Notes: generated by a model from the sequence alone, not told the origin. A stretch of DNA of 64,000 nucleotides from Primulina eburnea (GCF_022965805.1 NC_133116.1:5642001-5706000); one strand, 5' to 3'. Positions 35,283 through 48,976 are shown, counted from the stretch's first letter. Numbers and translations are program-made.

Positions 35283-35915
35283 TTGACTTGGGTCGTGCTA
35301 TGGCCACCGCTTCAAGATATGGTAATTCAGGATCGATAACAAAATCTTATATGTATTCATCATAGGAGATTACTATCAAATCTAATTTAGCGAACTGCCT
35401 AATGAAGTAGTTAATGAAACAATGAAAAAACAAACAAGGAAATTTGAAGACGCTTGTGTCTGGAAGAACTTTTTTTAAGTGGTTTTCAAATTTTACATGT
35501 CATTTCCAAAAATTTTATTGACTAGAAAATTGGAAACATTTGAAATAAACTTTTGCAAACACTAAAGTAAATTACAGTAGCATGTAAATTCCTAAAATCC
35601 GATGAGATTATCAAGTTATTTCAAAGAACTAAGTCAGCGCACTAGTGTCCACGGACATACAAGATAAATTACACGTATGTATATGAGCCAGTCTTCCGAT
35701 GAAATGGACACAAATATAACAACTCTGGTATAAAAAAAATTGTAGGAATTTCTGCCCTTGATGAGAACAAATACTTTTAGAAATACAGGGAAATGGAAAA
35801 GGAATAGGAGATTCGATAACTGTTTTTGTCCATTCATGATTTGGTGTAAAACGACCACGATCTTTGTTACATTGACGGAATGTTCATCACTCAAGTATCA
35901 TCATATAACGAGCCC
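35283..35915. other. Spacer and 3' UTR of the receptor kinase
   Basis: AT-rich. It contains the presumed 3' UTR of the minus-strand receptor kinase. No other gene seen. Confidence 0.45.
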
Positions 35916-38327
35916 TTATCCTCTCTTTTCGAGATTTTCGGAGACGGTTTTCATCCTCGGCCGAAGTTCAGGATCTCCCTCGGTGCACGCAAGAGCTACA
36001 TGAAACACGGCAAGCACTTCTTTCTTGGCATGTATTTCTTGGAGCAAAATTGTGTCAACCATCTCAGATAAAGGGATTTCGTCCTCGAATCCCTTCCTCG
36101 CCCACCCCACGAGGTCTAGTATCTCTGTTGAGGTCGAGCTTGTAGGAGAGAGCTCGGGGGATTTCCCTGTCAACAACTCGAGTAAGACTACCCCAAAAGA
36201 GTAGACATCCCATTTCTGAGTAGGTCCGCTACCGGGGATCCGGGCTTCTGGAGCTCGGTAGTTATTTAGTTTTTCGGGTTGAGTAGGGTTTAGATATGGG
36301 AGGGCTCCACCGATGAAGCCTCCAGAGGACGAAGGGTTGTTTCCCGTGATTGTGATGAGACGGTTGAGGCCAAAATCAGAAATGTGGGCTTCGAAGTTAG
36401 GGTCGAGGAGGATGTTCGATGGTTTTATATCTCCGTGAACGAATTTCCTCGGGCTACATTCGTGTATATAGGCTAAAGCTCGGGCAGCTCCTTTGGCGAT
36501 TTTGAGCCTTGTTGACCATGTTAAGCTCGGTGATGGCAGTCCCGTCTTCCCTGTATAAAAGGAAGAAAACTTTAAATAACTAGACTTGATGTATAAAAGA
36601 ACTTTTGCTGCCAAAGATGATTAAAAAGTGAATGAAACATAAAAAATTTCTTCACTTCTGAATTACGCATCATCTAAAATCATTAACACCATGAAATGAA
36701 AATTCATTCGATCGAATATTCAAGCAACATTCATGAAATTGGGAAATAAATGCAGTGTATCGATGATCAAAATCCACAAGCAAAGATTCAAGACTTTACC
36801 ATAAAGAGCAGAGGCCAAGTTCCCACTAGAAATGAAATCACTTATGAGAAGCTTCTCGTCTGGCGCCCAATAATAAGCCCTCAACCTCACAATATTCGGA
36901 TGCTTCACCCTCCCTATCGCCTGGACTTCAGCCACAAACTCTTTATACCGTTGTTCTCCGCCTTCTCCCAGCCTTCTCACTGCCACCGGAATGTCATTTC
37001 CGAGCACCACCTTATACACTATTCCTAGACCACTCTTTCCCAAAACATAAGCCGACGCCCTCAGCAACTCATCCAACTCAATGCTAAACCCTTTATCAAT
37101 CGCCACGAGATCTCCCTCCCCACCACTCGTGCCACCACTGGCTCCACCACCGCCACCCTTTTCCGACTCCATTTCAGAATCGTTACTCGAAAAACTACGG
37201 ATACAAGGGAACAAGCATAGTCCTGTTTTCTCATTACCCCCAAGCTTCCCTTTACTCGTGCAACTACATCCACCGGAATCCTTTTTCTTCCAGTACACAT
37301 AAATGATCACCAATCCTATAAACGCCACTCCCAATGCATCAGCCACGGATATCAATATGATCAACCCTGGTTTTAACCTTTTTTGATCATGGATACCCTC
37401 ATTTTGAGTTGAACCAGTGCTCTGAACTGAAGGTGCATCGGCTGGATTACTTTTACAAGACTTTTGTAATGGAAAACCACATAACATCGGATTGTTCAAA
37501 AATGCAGTTGGACCCTGATTAGCGAAAGATCCCGTTTGTGGAATTTCGCCGCTCAGATTATTGTTCCTAAGATCAAAACTCACAGTAAGTGGCAAATCGC
37601 CTAAAGTTTTTGGTATCTCACCTGTAAAATGATTAAAAGACAAGTTCAAAGTGCCTGAGAGTGACTTCAACTCGCCAATATCATCCGGTATCCAGCCATT
37701 AAACTCGTTCGCTGATAAATCGAGCTGTTCTAAGTTAGCAAGCTCAGGGAAAATCGCCACTGGAATCCCACCCGAAAAAACATTCCTGGCGAGAATCAGC
37801 CTCTGTAACTGACGGCAGCCGCGCAGTATCTTCGGGAGCGGTCCCGAGAGAGAATTATTCGAAAGATCAAGGTTTTGCAAGCGAGGGAGGTTACACAAAG
37901 ATGGCGGTAATGAACCGGAGAGATTGTTACCATAGAGGAAGATGCTGTGCAGAGCAGAAGCATTGAACAGTTGATCCGGAATGGACCCATAAAATCTGTT
38001 GCCATGGAGATTGAGCCGCCGGAGGTAAATCAAACTGCCGAGCTCCGACGGAATATACCCCCGAAGATTCTTCCCGGAGACCGCAATTCCTACAACACGC
38101 GGGTCAGACGAACCTGAAACGTTCATGCAAGAAATTCCTGTCCAATGACACGGCGTTGCATCATCCTCGTCCCAGTCCGAAAAAACCGAGGCGCCGTCCG
38201 CGTCGACAGCGGACTTAAGAGACAGTAAAGAGAGGCCATCGGAAGTTAAAGAAACACCAGAATTTACGTATAAGCAGAAATTCAGAATAAAGAGAGCCAA
38301 ATATCGAAGCTCTTCGTAGCACAGCAT
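35916..38327 (-). CDS. LRR receptor-like kinase, subfamily III (At1g67510-like)
   Basis: Two exons (38327-36800 and 36550-35916) encode 720 residues. Order: signal peptide (about 1-26), LRR N-terminal cap with CHWTGISC, about seven leucine-rich repeats (about 75-270), a Ser/Thr-rich linker, one membrane helix (about 319-345), then a cytoplasmic kinase domain (about 418-715) starting [17 protein letters not shown]. The glycine loop [13 protein letters not shown] (SDFGL) and APE (RAPEAR) are present. The beta-3 lysine position reads VAVRR, and the catalytic loop reads VHGDIKPSN instead of HRD. So it is an atypical non-RD kinase, perhaps a pseudokinase. The C-terminal part matches Arabidopsis At1g67510 in my recollection; ZAR1 is a close relative. 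Ligand and pathway are unknown. The start is the only upstream ATG in frame. Confidence 0.92.
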
Positions 38328-38910
38328 TATGTAAACAGGCGTTCAGCGTTTAATGTGCATGAACAACACCACAAATCTCGAAAAAAATCTGTAAAGTAAA
38401 AAAAAAGTCCAAGCACAAAAAGGCTCCTTCTAAAGATGGGAAAGGTAAATGCAACCCCTTTTCCCGTGCATTACCACCAAAATTCAAAGCACAAAAACCC
38501 CAGAATCTTGAAAGAAAAACAGTATTACCATTGCAAAAATGAAAAACTCTTTCTGTTCAATTATCAATGTCTTGAATATTCGAACGTTCGAGTTGAGCTG
38601 GGGTTTGGTGAAGGGAGTTGAAGAATTTATGAGAAAAAGACCGGAGAAGGAGAAGGGGATCGATTAATGGGGCCCAGCACACCAAAACAGAGAAAAAAGA
38701 TTTAACTACATTATTTGCCAACAGAAAGAGTAAATTTTATTCATATAATTATTGGATTGCATGAAGAGTGTGGTAAAGGAAAAGCAAGATTTGCTTACTC
38801 GGTCTCATAGGTATTAGGTGGTGTGAAATTTTAAATATATATGTTATTTATTTGTAAATTATTTATATAAAATTTAATGAATTTCAAATTAATTATTTAT
38901 AATTATATTA
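38328..38910. other. 5' flank of the receptor kinase gene
   Basis: Presumed 5' UTR and promoter on the minus strand, A-rich near the gene. No clear TATA box was chosen. No gene seen. Confidence 0.5.
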
Positions 38911-39093
38911 GGCAAAAACTTGTGTGAGACGGTCTCACGGATCGTATTTGTGAAACATATATCTTATTTGGGTTATCCATGAAAAATTACTATTTTTTAT
39001 GCTAAGAGTATTACTTTTTATTGTGAATATGTGTAGGGTTGACCCGTCTCACAGATTAGGATCCGTGAGACGATTTTTTATGAGACTCACTCT
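38911..39093. mobile_element. GTGAGAC-type foldback MITE (first of a neighbouring pair)
   Basis: Starts 'ggcaaaaacttgtgtgagac' and ends 'atgagactcactct'. Orientation is the reverse complement of the copies at 3168, 5155 and 30829. A second copy in the same orientation begins 370 bases downstream. Confidence 0.8.
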
Positions 39094-39280
39094 TAATATT
39101 ATATAAACATGCTATACATGAATTTCAAGTTTATAATTTAGTTTTCTGAAAGAAAAAAAACACATTTGAAATTCGCGTGAATTCAAAATATTTCAATCCA
39201 AATACAATCTTAAATAAGTCATAAAAACCACTATGTTTATGTTATTACAAGAAAGTCCTTTTCATGGACTTATGTTTTTT

Positions 39281-39464
39281 GGCAAAAACTTGTGTGAGAC
39301 GGTCTCACGGATCATATTTGTGAGACGGATCTCTTATTTGGGTCATCCATGAAAAAGTATTACTTTTTATGCTAAAAGTATTACTTTTTATTGTGAATAT
39401 AGGTATGGTTGACCCGTCTCACGGATCTTGATCCGTGAGACGGTCTCACATGAGACCTACTCTT
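39281..39464. mobile_element. GTGAGAC-type foldback MITE (second of a pair), best preserved
   Basis: Both ends are intact. The right end reads 'gtctcacggatcttgatccg' and then 'tgagacggtctcac', a near-perfect subterminal hairpin. It has the same orientation as the copy at 38911. Confidence 0.85.
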
Positions 39465-42063
39465 GTTTTTTTCCCTTGCTTGTGGCTTTAATCCCATCTC
39501 TTCTCGTATTTATTCATAACCACCTGAACTAACCTTAGCGTCCCTTTGAATTTTATACACTATGTTTCTTAAATTCATGGTTTTTATAATAATTATTTGT
39601 GGGGAATGACCTGATCGTTTAAAACTCAAGAGTCTTGATAAATATAAATAAATTTTAATTTTTTCGAAAAGTTGACGAGATAAGTATACCGATCATAAAC
39701 AAGTTAAAATTTAATAAAAACATATGTTTATGATATTTTAAATATACAAATGAATTCATTTTGATATATTTAAGATTAGGTGAGATTGTAAGTTGTCCTA
39801 AAGTCTGGGTGTGGTCCATGTGAGTAAAAATCTGCGAACAAAATAAAGATTAGAAAACTTGTAATAGGTTATGGGTTGTCTTTACTACCGGGGATACCTC
39901 CGAGTGTGTCGATATGCCAGGCCAGCATCTGTATATTATAGTGATAACATTTAATATTATTTTGTTTTGTACATTAATGCAGTAAGTGGACACTTTTCAC
40001 TGAGATGGGCAGTTATGATATATTTTTCAATTGTGTCCCTGAGAAGACAAGGCATAGATCAAGAGAGATAATTTACTCAACTGACGTAGTTTGCAAGCTA
40101 TTGGATTAAGATCGACGGTTTATTCAAAGCACGTGGTAACGGCTATGTTTTCTCATGTCATAAGTGAAGTTTAAAATCTTTTTAAATAAAATTATATAAA
40201 AATCTTACTTTCCTTGGGAAAAAAACTCAAGGAGGGGCGATCTTCCAATAATCCAAAGGGTGTTAACACTGCTATATAATATCATTTAATGATTAGAATG
40301 AGTGATCATCAATCATGAAACCATGCTTAGAAGCTAACGATAGAATGTGGGTTTGTGTGTTCTCTGTTTGGTAGTATGTGTATTATACTGCGAGAACATC
40401 GGAGCAGTTGGGTGATGGCTACAGGGAATGTTGATTTTAATTACTTGTAATTATTGCTTTTATAAAGTGGGTAGGATCGCACGTGAGAATAGGTATAGAT
40501 GAAGACTACACATTCTGCCAGTCATGTGCGCTGATCAAACGGGGTACCAATAGATTTTCAAATTTTGTGTTGAATTACTATTTGTAAATTCATATTTGAT
40601 CATAGTTTGTAATGCATGGTTTGGATTGATCACACGCTATTATTTCATCTAATATTGGGGCTAATTTTTTTCTTTTTAATAAAAAACTAGAATTATAAAC
40701 GTAATGTTATCTATGTATCATTCTTATATTATACATCATTCATCGTCTTATCATTCAAAATCAAATCGAGTTGAATATCATACTATTCACGTTCGAATCA
40801 ATTTAAATTACGTATACTCAAACTTGGCGAGTTGGCGAGTAATCAATTTCAAGTTGTCGATCATATACTAAAAAAACCAGAAAATCTTCGTAACATATTA
40901 ACAAAAAACTCTAGGGTTTAAATTTTAGTTATATATTGACAAAAATATCCCTTGACTTTTATATCCTATAAAAAAAAATATATAATTACTAGAGTAGTTT
41001 GTGGGTTAATGAAGTAGAAACAATTAAAACTCAAACTTGGACAAATCAAGCTCAAGTCGAGTTTTAACTGAGATATTCACGAGTTACTTATAGTTAGTTT
41101 GATTTATTTACACCCCTACCCGTCGATAACATTAAAAATAATTGTATATTTTAAAATGTGAATATGGATATAAAACAAAAGAAAAGAATAGAAAAGAAAA
41201 GAGAGGATCCTTTCTAATTTTTATGAAAAAATATATGTTACATTAGAATTTGGATGATGAAAAGTATCACAAGTTTTGAAGTAGATTTATAGTGATTGAT
41301 TATAACTCTATATTAACTTGAAGTAAAAGGGAAATATGACGCAAAAAGATCTTTTACTTCGTGATAAAGATTTTTCTCAGAGTGGGAAATGGGGTCCCAA
41401 TGTTACCTTATATGTTAGTGGCTTCATTTAGGTGGACATACATTGAATTGTCTACCAAGCAAAGGCTTTCACGTACATTTTTTCATCCTAGTGATTGACT
41501 ACGCAGTTCTTTAATGATGCCATCACGATGAAATTCAGCGGGTTCTTGAAATGTAAGATTTCATCAGAGTTAACTCGTGAAGATTTGATATGGTCTCGAC
41601 CCAGATGCAACTTCGTGACCATTGGACATAAACAGAGACCAAAATTGATCCTGTCCACCCAATTTCGTATCTTTGTTCTGAAAAATGATATGACATGAGC
41701 ATCCCTAGTTTTTGTTCAGATATGGTATCTGTGAGAATGCTAATTGAGAAAGCACTTCCAAGTTCTAAAAACATTTATAAATTAGAATGTTTCGTACACA
41801 ATGCAGGAGGGAAATAGAAAAACTGCAAAGATTCATCACGATTATTACGTGAGCAAGCACAAAGTATTATCTCCAGGCACAAGAGCAACAATCTTCGAAT
41901 GACTATCATTTTGCGTCACACGGCGAAAGGAAGTTGTTTAATTTGAAAAAAAATGTTACAAATAACCTGTCTACCATTATCTATTGTGTTCTGAATAATA
42001 AAACCACATCACAAGTAATCAGAGGCAATTTGTAGTGAATATACTGCTTCCTTTCTCCGCCTT
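39465..42063. other. Intergenic spacer between receptor kinase and proteasome genes
   Basis: Mostly AT-rich with no gene-sized frame. A possible old hAT-type repeat is suggested by 'atttatttacacccctac' near 41102, but no partner end was found. The last few hundred bases hold the presumed 3' UTR of the proteasome gene. Confidence 0.45.
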
Positions 42064-44131
42064 TTAGGCCATAGATGTCTCAGTCATCTCTTGATCCACA
42101 GGCATGGGTTCGACAGGATAGTAATGGTAGTGAAGCTCTCCAACATCATCGCCAGATAGTTTTTTCCATCCATTTGGCCCAACGTGGTATACTGAAAGAT
42201 GTTGGAGGTCATTGTCATGCGAACACAGTCATGTCATGTATATATATATATAGTGAAGGCTTGGTAACATTAGAGAGAGAGGAGAGACAAGGCTTTTGGC
42301 GGGTAGGGGAGAAGTTTGTTACCGCTGGCAACACCACCGCTGGCTCCATCACGAAATGTTGCATGATAAATTGATCGTCTTGCCAGTTCTGCAGCTTCCT
42401 CAACTGACATATCAAAGCGGTATCTAAATAATGCACAAAATATGAAACACAATTAGAATAAAGAATGTAAAGTGATGCTTAGAGATGTTAATAGATGCAC
42501 AAGGGTGAATTAATTATGTTGATCAATGAGCAAAATTGCAAGAAACAATGCAAGCTAGGAAAATATAACACAAAACTTAGGACAAAATGCTTTATCCATA
42601 AAATGCTCTAAATAATTCAGTTTTCTAAAATCATATAGGCAATGGAATTCGAATGATGATTGACTTGATGCACGCAAATCATTCTGTAGTCCATAATTCA
42701 GCACTAAAAAAATATAATAAATAAACAATCTGCCAAAAATTGAGTTTTAGCAGCTGCCAGCCTAACACCGAGTGTGCAATTTCTATAATGATCGGCAATA
42801 AAACAGATGATGAAAAGAAAAACAAAGGGTAATAATGTGAACAGAGACTTTTGAGCAAAGACGTGACTCACCCACTGTCCAAAACACCATAAGCATATGG
42901 TGAACCAGACCCAACAGAGAATCTAGTTCCTTTGAGGCGTCCGCCTTCACTATCCACATAGTAAAGCCCAGGACCCTAAACCAAATAGCAGAGGGTTACA
43001 AAAATATATTGGGTATGTACAACAGTTTCTATAATTCATCCTTGTACCTTTTCATCCCAGCCAGCTATCATGGTTCCTACAGACAAACCCATTCCTCTGT
43101 AAGAATAGAGAATGTTTGCAAGCAACTTTGAAGCTCCAGTAACAGAAATCCTTCTCTTGTTTGCTAGTTCATGTAATCGGCACTGGATTATGAAAGAAAA
43201 CTCTCGTTAGTACTCTAACGTAGGATGCTCGAATGGTACTCTAACATAGGATGCTCGAATAGCAGGAGTACACAAAAAATGCCCCATAAATACATTTCCA
43301 AGCTAAAATGACAAATATTTTCAAACATCAACAGTGGTAAGCAGTATTGTAATGCAGCAAAAGACGATGTCAGGGAATCAATCAGGATGACCAGGTCCTT
43401 CCCTCCACAAATGGGATCTTTTTATGATGTGCATGTCATTACCCATTCTTGCTCAATATAAATAGTGAAAGGAAAACATAAAATAAAAGGTAAAAACCCA
43501 AATGGTAAACTTTTACGTTCACAGGCAAATATCTACGATTCAAGTTATAGGATTCAATACCAGAGAAGTACGAACACTTTATAAATATGCCTGATTCAGT
43601 TAAATGATGGATAGACAATGCATATTCCGCTGTTTATTCATGAAAAGATGAACTTGGCAATAAAACTATGACCAGATCAAACCATTTAACACTAGGACCT
43701 TAATTCCAAGATTTCTGTGCCAGAACTGGCAGTCAGCTGCTCCTCCAGCCATTGTTCCAAGCATGTAGGGATTGATTTCAATGATCTTCTTGACAGATTG
43801 TGACGCTGTTATGTTAATATGAGCATCATACAGAACTTAGTCTTGCACATTAAATGAAGAGGAATCATGCAAAATTTAACACTAAGAGTTACGATAAACA
43901 ACTTTTCATCAAGATCAAAAAATGAAAATGATTCCACAACATCAACAAGAAAATTTACATGGTTTTAACTTTTAGCGATTGAATCTCATCTTTTTAACTG
44001 CATGTGCACTACAAATATGAATCTCATCTTTTTAACTGCATGTGCACTAAAACCACGAGATTAAACTTCGAAATATATGTGTGTCAACAGATAAAAATAG
44101 ATTAAATAGTTCACACAAACATGCATGCACA

Positions 44132-44191
<60 letters not shown>

Positions 44192-45102
44192 AAATAAATA
44201 TAACATATGGTCCAACAAGCATCCAGCAGACAGTTCCATCAGATCTAGAGATGAAGCAAAAATTGTTCAATGACGCTAAGAAGTTTGACTAATCGAGTTC
44301 CACAAAATACGATCTTCCTCTAGCACTTCCAAACTTATTCAGGTGCAAAACTAAGAATATCAGATCATTTCATTTAATAAAAAAATATACTTCTAATGGA
44401 CGATAAAGTTTAAACTACTGAAAATATTTAATCCATTCATCTTAAGAATAAAAACTAATAACTCAAAACCAATCTCTAGGAATACACCAAGAGCTTTAGC
44501 ATTTACACGGCAACCATTTACTCAGAATGTTAGCATCCATGTAGGAGGTATTCATGATATTATGCTCAATCACTAGATTCACAGTTATGAATGCAATGCA
44601 AATTATAAATCCGAGCCAAAAACATATAATCTTGCAGACAATCATCAAATCAGTAAGTTGGATTCCCTTACAACTATAACCAATGTCTCAACCCAACAAT
44701 CAAAGAAATAAATAAAAAAAGGACTCACATATGTATCCTCCCATGCTTGCACGAGAATCAGCGGCCACCATTACACCTTCTCTGAATATAAAGGCAAGAG
44801 TTGTCGTACCCTTTGCTGGCTTCACCATCTGTACTGCCGCCTTCTGAAACCCATCGAACTAGGAAAATACAAATACATGGGTTTGTAAATTCAACCAGTT
44901 ACCAGTGAGCATTTCATAAATATATAAATTTTCAAAGACACAAAATAAAGTTTTATAACAAATAAAAAAACAAACTCACATCAGCAGTAGTTGGAAGTTT
45001 AAATGAGGGTGTGCCCAAGATCTCGTTCCGCAACTCATCCTCATCCAAAGTTCCCCTAAACGGGGCGGATGGTTCGAGCCCAGTAAAATCAATCTTCATC
45101 AT
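42064..45102 (-). CDS. PBE: 20S proteasome beta-5 subunit
   Basis: Seven exons on the minus strand: 45102-44980, 44858-44729, 43805-43699, 43182-43048, 42975-42872, 42423-42323 and 42191-42064. They encode 275 residues. Beta-5 carries the chymotrypsin-like site of the 20S core. The propeptide ends at AKG, and TTTLAFIF follows with the N-terminal nucleophile Thr. [11 protein letters not shown] (Asp), [20 protein letters not shown] (the Lys-containing strand precedes it), [32 protein letters not shown] and [16 protein letters not shown] are conserved. Length is normal for plant PBE1. Two adjacent ATGs (45100-45102 and 45097-45099) could both serve; I take the first. Site II motifs about 550 bases upstream suggest housekeeping control and possibly an intron in the leader. 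The frame is intact. Confidence 0.95.
43211..43262. repeat. Short tandem duplication in a PBE intron
   Basis: Two 26-base units beginning 'tactctaac' at 43211 and 43237, differing at one base. They lie in the intron before exon 4 (exon order on the minus strand). Confidence 0.75.
43981..44049. repeat. Short tandem duplication in a PBE intron, 38-bp unit
   Basis: The word 'gaatctcatctttttaactg' begins at 43981 and again at 44019; the following 'catgtgcacta' is shared too. Located in the large intron between exons 2 and 3. Confidence 0.85.
44133..44189. repeat. TA microsatellite in a PBE intron
   Basis: An almost uninterrupted (AT)n tract of about 57 bases with one 'acat' break, inside the intron between exons 2 and 3. 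Confidence 0.9.
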
Positions 45103-45954
45103 TGTTCCCTTCACAAACAGAAGGAAAAACAACAACAACAATATGGAGAATTAATCATTCTTAATTTCGAAGCTTAAAACCTTAAGTTCGAACGATTTAA
45201 AATCTCTAGCTGCAACAATATTTACTTCCTAATTAGCACTTCAACAAAGAAAAAAATATCCTAAAACCTTTCAGCATAATCTAAAGAGACCATCGTCTGC
45301 ATTTGCTTAAATTGTCATCCAAATCAAATATCGCACCACGTGAAGCTAAAAAACTAAAAATACATATATACTAGCAGTCAAGATTACGATGACCCGACGG
45401 ATCAAGATCAAGCACAGTATAAGCAGAAAATCCCTAATCGGTAATTAATTGCAACTAAAAATACATGGATACTGTGCAGAAAAAAAATCAAACAATGAAC
45501 CCCCAATTTTACCCGATTTCTGCGGTTCTCCAGAGCAACTAGTTGTGAATGAAGAAAAATATTGGGATAAATGAAAGATTAGACAGAATATATAGCAGCA
45601 GAACAAAAAGTTTGCTTCCGCTGCAATACACGGGGAAATGGGCATTATATTGGGCCGGATCGTCAACATTGGTTTACGATGGGCTGAATTCGGTAAGGCG
45701 TGTCTAAAACACAAAAAGAAACCTAAGTAGGATCCATGTCGTTGAGATCCATAATATATAATGAATTATATATACAATAATTTTTAATAGTATATGATTA
45801 ACAAAATTTGAAATGAAAAAGTATTAACTGATTTGCATATAAGGGTTAAAAATGAAATATCTAAAAAATGAAATTAAGTGGTAGAATTATGAAAGTTATA
45901 TGGATAATTATAGTAAGTTTCACCAACATACCAATATTCGACATTAATTTTAAG
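45103..45954. promoter_or_regulatory. PBE 5' region with site II motifs
   Basis: Upstream region of the minus-strand PBE gene. TGGGCC lies at 45651-45656 and TGGGCT at 45680-45685, a pair of site II-like words about 550-580 bases before the ATG. The distance suggests a leader intron between them and the start codon. No other gene is seen here. Confidence 0.5.
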
Positions 45955-46134
45955 GGTGGATCTCTTGTGAGATGGTCTCACAAATATTTATATGTGAGAC
46001 GAGTCAAGTCTACCGATATTCACAAAAAAAAGTAATATTCTTAGCATAAAAAATAATACTTTTCATGAATGATTCAAATAAGATATATGTCTCACAAAAT
46101 ACGATTTGTGAGACCGTTTCATACAAGTTTTTGC
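45955..46134. mobile_element. GTGAGAC-type foldback MITE
   Basis: The ends 'tgtgagatggtctcac' and 'gtgagaccgtttcatac' flank the family core. It lies upstream of the PBE gene. Confidence 0.75.
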
Positions 46135-46342
46135 CTGATTTTAATATAACATAGATTTTATATTGTGACCCAAAAAATGAAAGAAAAAGAAAAGAAAAGA
46201 AAACACAATCATGCCAAGAAGGTGCATGCAACCTACTTTTTCTAAGGCGTCACATGGATGAAATGGATGTACATTAATGCTAGTGGGATTTCCAGGGAAT
46301 AAACAAAATGTCCCCACGGCATAAATTGGGTAAAGACAAAAG

Positions 46343-46407
<65 letters not shown>

Positions 46408-46964
46408 ACTTTTTAATCTTTGGGTAATAATTCAAAATTTAATTTGGGAAAGCGAAAATAATACTAATATTTTATATTTGAAGTCCAAAAGTTGTACGGC
46501 CATATGCAAGGAATTTAATTAGTTTCGTATCAATTGTTGTCAATTCGATTCGATCTCTGGAGTGGAGTAACATCATTGCAAAAAGTTTGTATAAAGTGTG
46601 ACATTTTTTTAAATTGTTTTTAGCCTACACGACACCGGGCAATAGCCCTCATGGTCCCATCATGTTTTTTTTTTTTGTATGACTTGAGTTCGACTCCCCA
46701 CCACACATAAAACTAGTCAACATAGAGCGCGAGATCTAGTATATAGGAATTACAGTAGTATGTTCGAGTCAGTGGAGTAAATGAATACTTAATCATGATC
46801 GGAGGTTCGGTTCCCCATCAACGTTTTTTTGAATGAACCTGTTACATGTGATTTGCTCATTACGGTTCACTTGACTCGCGTATTTTACATGCTATTGTAT
46901 TAACTCAAGATTAACTAATATAGAGTGTTCAAATTTCGATGAAAATAAAGAATCGACACACTTA
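46135..46964. other. AT-rich spacer with a TA microsatellite
   Basis: A (TA)n tract of about 58 bases lies at 46347-46405. No gene seen. The stretch ends at TTA (46962-46964), the presumed target site of the following element. Confidence 0.5.
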
Positions 46965-47394
46965 GGGGGGTGTATTCATTCTATACTTTCAAAGACTTTT
47001 AATGACTTTTTTTAATGATGGACTTTTGTGGAGTTGATGGATTTTTATTGACTTTATGGAATATCGTAGAATTGTAAAACAAATTTTATAGACTTTTATA
47101 GACTTTTTTTCAATATTTTTGTAGATTTTTGTAAACTTTTTCATAGAATTATGTGATTTTTGAAGTTTATAATTGTGATTTATATTTTATTAATTTTTTT
47201 TAAATAATTATTGGACATATATAACCTCTTCAATTTTAAATTATTTTTTAATTTATGAATGTAAATGAATTTTACTTACTTAAAAGTTAAATCAATTTAA
47301 TTTGTGAAAAATGACAAATGAACTATCCAATTTATTGAAATCAAAATTTCAATTCTTTATGTCAATTTAATCAACATCGTTCTACATTTCATTA

Positions 47395-48971
47395 TGTTGG
47401 AACTTTTCAAGTTCGCAATCTTGATTTTGATGTTAAAAAAACTTGTTATTGTGTTTCTAACATATTTACTCAAGTGTGAAGTTGCAAACACAAGAAGCAA
47501 GCTGAAACTGAATTTTGCACAAACTGAACTTCTGGCGAGTTTCGGTGTTTTGATGATATCTCCCTAGCTGGATGATTCAAATGACATTCCGCCAATTGGA
47601 CTGATCAGATAACTCAATTTGGAACAAGTCGTATTTCACGTCAGTTGGGCAAAATCGGATGTTATCATGGTCTAACTGATCGCTCAATTACCGAACCGAT
47701 CACACGAAAATATCAATCAGTTGAGTTTGAGCAACTACGGTATTTTGGTCATATCTCTCAGCTCGGTTATCGAAACGAAGCAATTAAGTATGTGTTGGAA
47801 AGATAAGACGAAGATCTACAAATCATCTTCAGAAGTCAAAGTCTGAATCAAAACTTAAGATGCTGATAAATGACGATGAAGTTACTGGTTTTGCACAAAC
47901 TAAAATCAGCTAGGCTGATTTCAGCACACCAGCTGAAACTGAACCAACTGAACAAACTGCTGACCAGCTGACCAACCAACTAAACTGAACCAGCTGCTGA
48001 CCAACTGAAACTGAACCAGATCAGCTGAAGACCAATTGAACCAGTTGAACTGATTGACCAGTTGAGTTGATCAGTTGACCAGAGTTGACCAGTCGATAAA
48101 ATGTCCAGCAAGACGAATTTGACCGTTGCAATTCCAGAAACAGTACAGAACTTTCCAACAGTCATATTCTTGTGTCTAACGTATATATCATTGTTGGGGC
48201 TTATAAATACAATATCTTGAAGATCAAACAAGAGCTTTTGAAGTGAATTCAAAGCGTGGGCAGTTAGCATGAATATAATGGCTAGTTGAGAGCACAAGCG
48301 CTTGTGTGAGGATACATTTGAGATGTACACTGTAACTGATATATTCCTCACACACGATCACTCACACATATACGAGAGAGTTGAAGTTCAAAGATTAGTT
48401 GAGTGAGTCTTGCACAAAGACGTAAAACTTGTGTATGTAATCTTTGCATATGAGACATTAAACCATATGCTGATTGTGAGGTGCTGCCTACAATCTTGAG
48501 TGCTAGGAGTTCAGTTTAGGCAGTTGATAAGTCCTAGCTGAATGGGTTTGTACAAAGTGTTGTATAAATCAAAGTCTTCTAGTAGATCCTTCCCAAGGAG
48601 AAGAAGGGGTGACGTAGGAGTGTTTGAAATCTCCGAACATCCATAAACAAATTTGTGTCAATTTGTTTATTGCATTTACTTATCATTTCCATAGTTTTAA
48701 AGATGCATTGTTGAAGCATTTTATGTCTTCTTCAAATACCAAAATATTGTATACCAAGTGTTTGATAAAATGCTTCAACTGAATATTTTAACTCATTCAA
48801 CCTGCATATATTTTAAATGGTTTACAAAATATTTATTCGGTTTCTACGAAGGATTATTTCGAGTATTTTCCGCTTGGTTTGAACACCAAACTCGATTTAA
48901 TTCATCGGTGTTCAATATTTCAAGAACCGAGCTATTTTAGCTCAACGATTACCCCCTAATCGATCCTAACA
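47395..48971. mobile_element. Solo LTR, 1577 bp, inside the Harbinger-like shell
   Basis: Begins TGTTGGAAC and ends CCTAACA, a TG...CA pair with short inverted ends. The flanking 5 bases are CATTA (47390-47394) and CATTG (48972-48976), a 4-of-5 match to a target duplication. It holds a low-complexity stretch of 'accaactgaa' and 'gaccagctga' words (about 47930-48100). It shows no similarity to the solo LTR at 13335. There is no internal coding region. Confidence 0.65.
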
Positions 48972-48976
48972 CATTG

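Noticed and set aside
40560..41110. Possible hAT-type repeat ending 'tttacacccctac'
   Set aside because: Only one end-like word was found and no target duplication, so it was not called.
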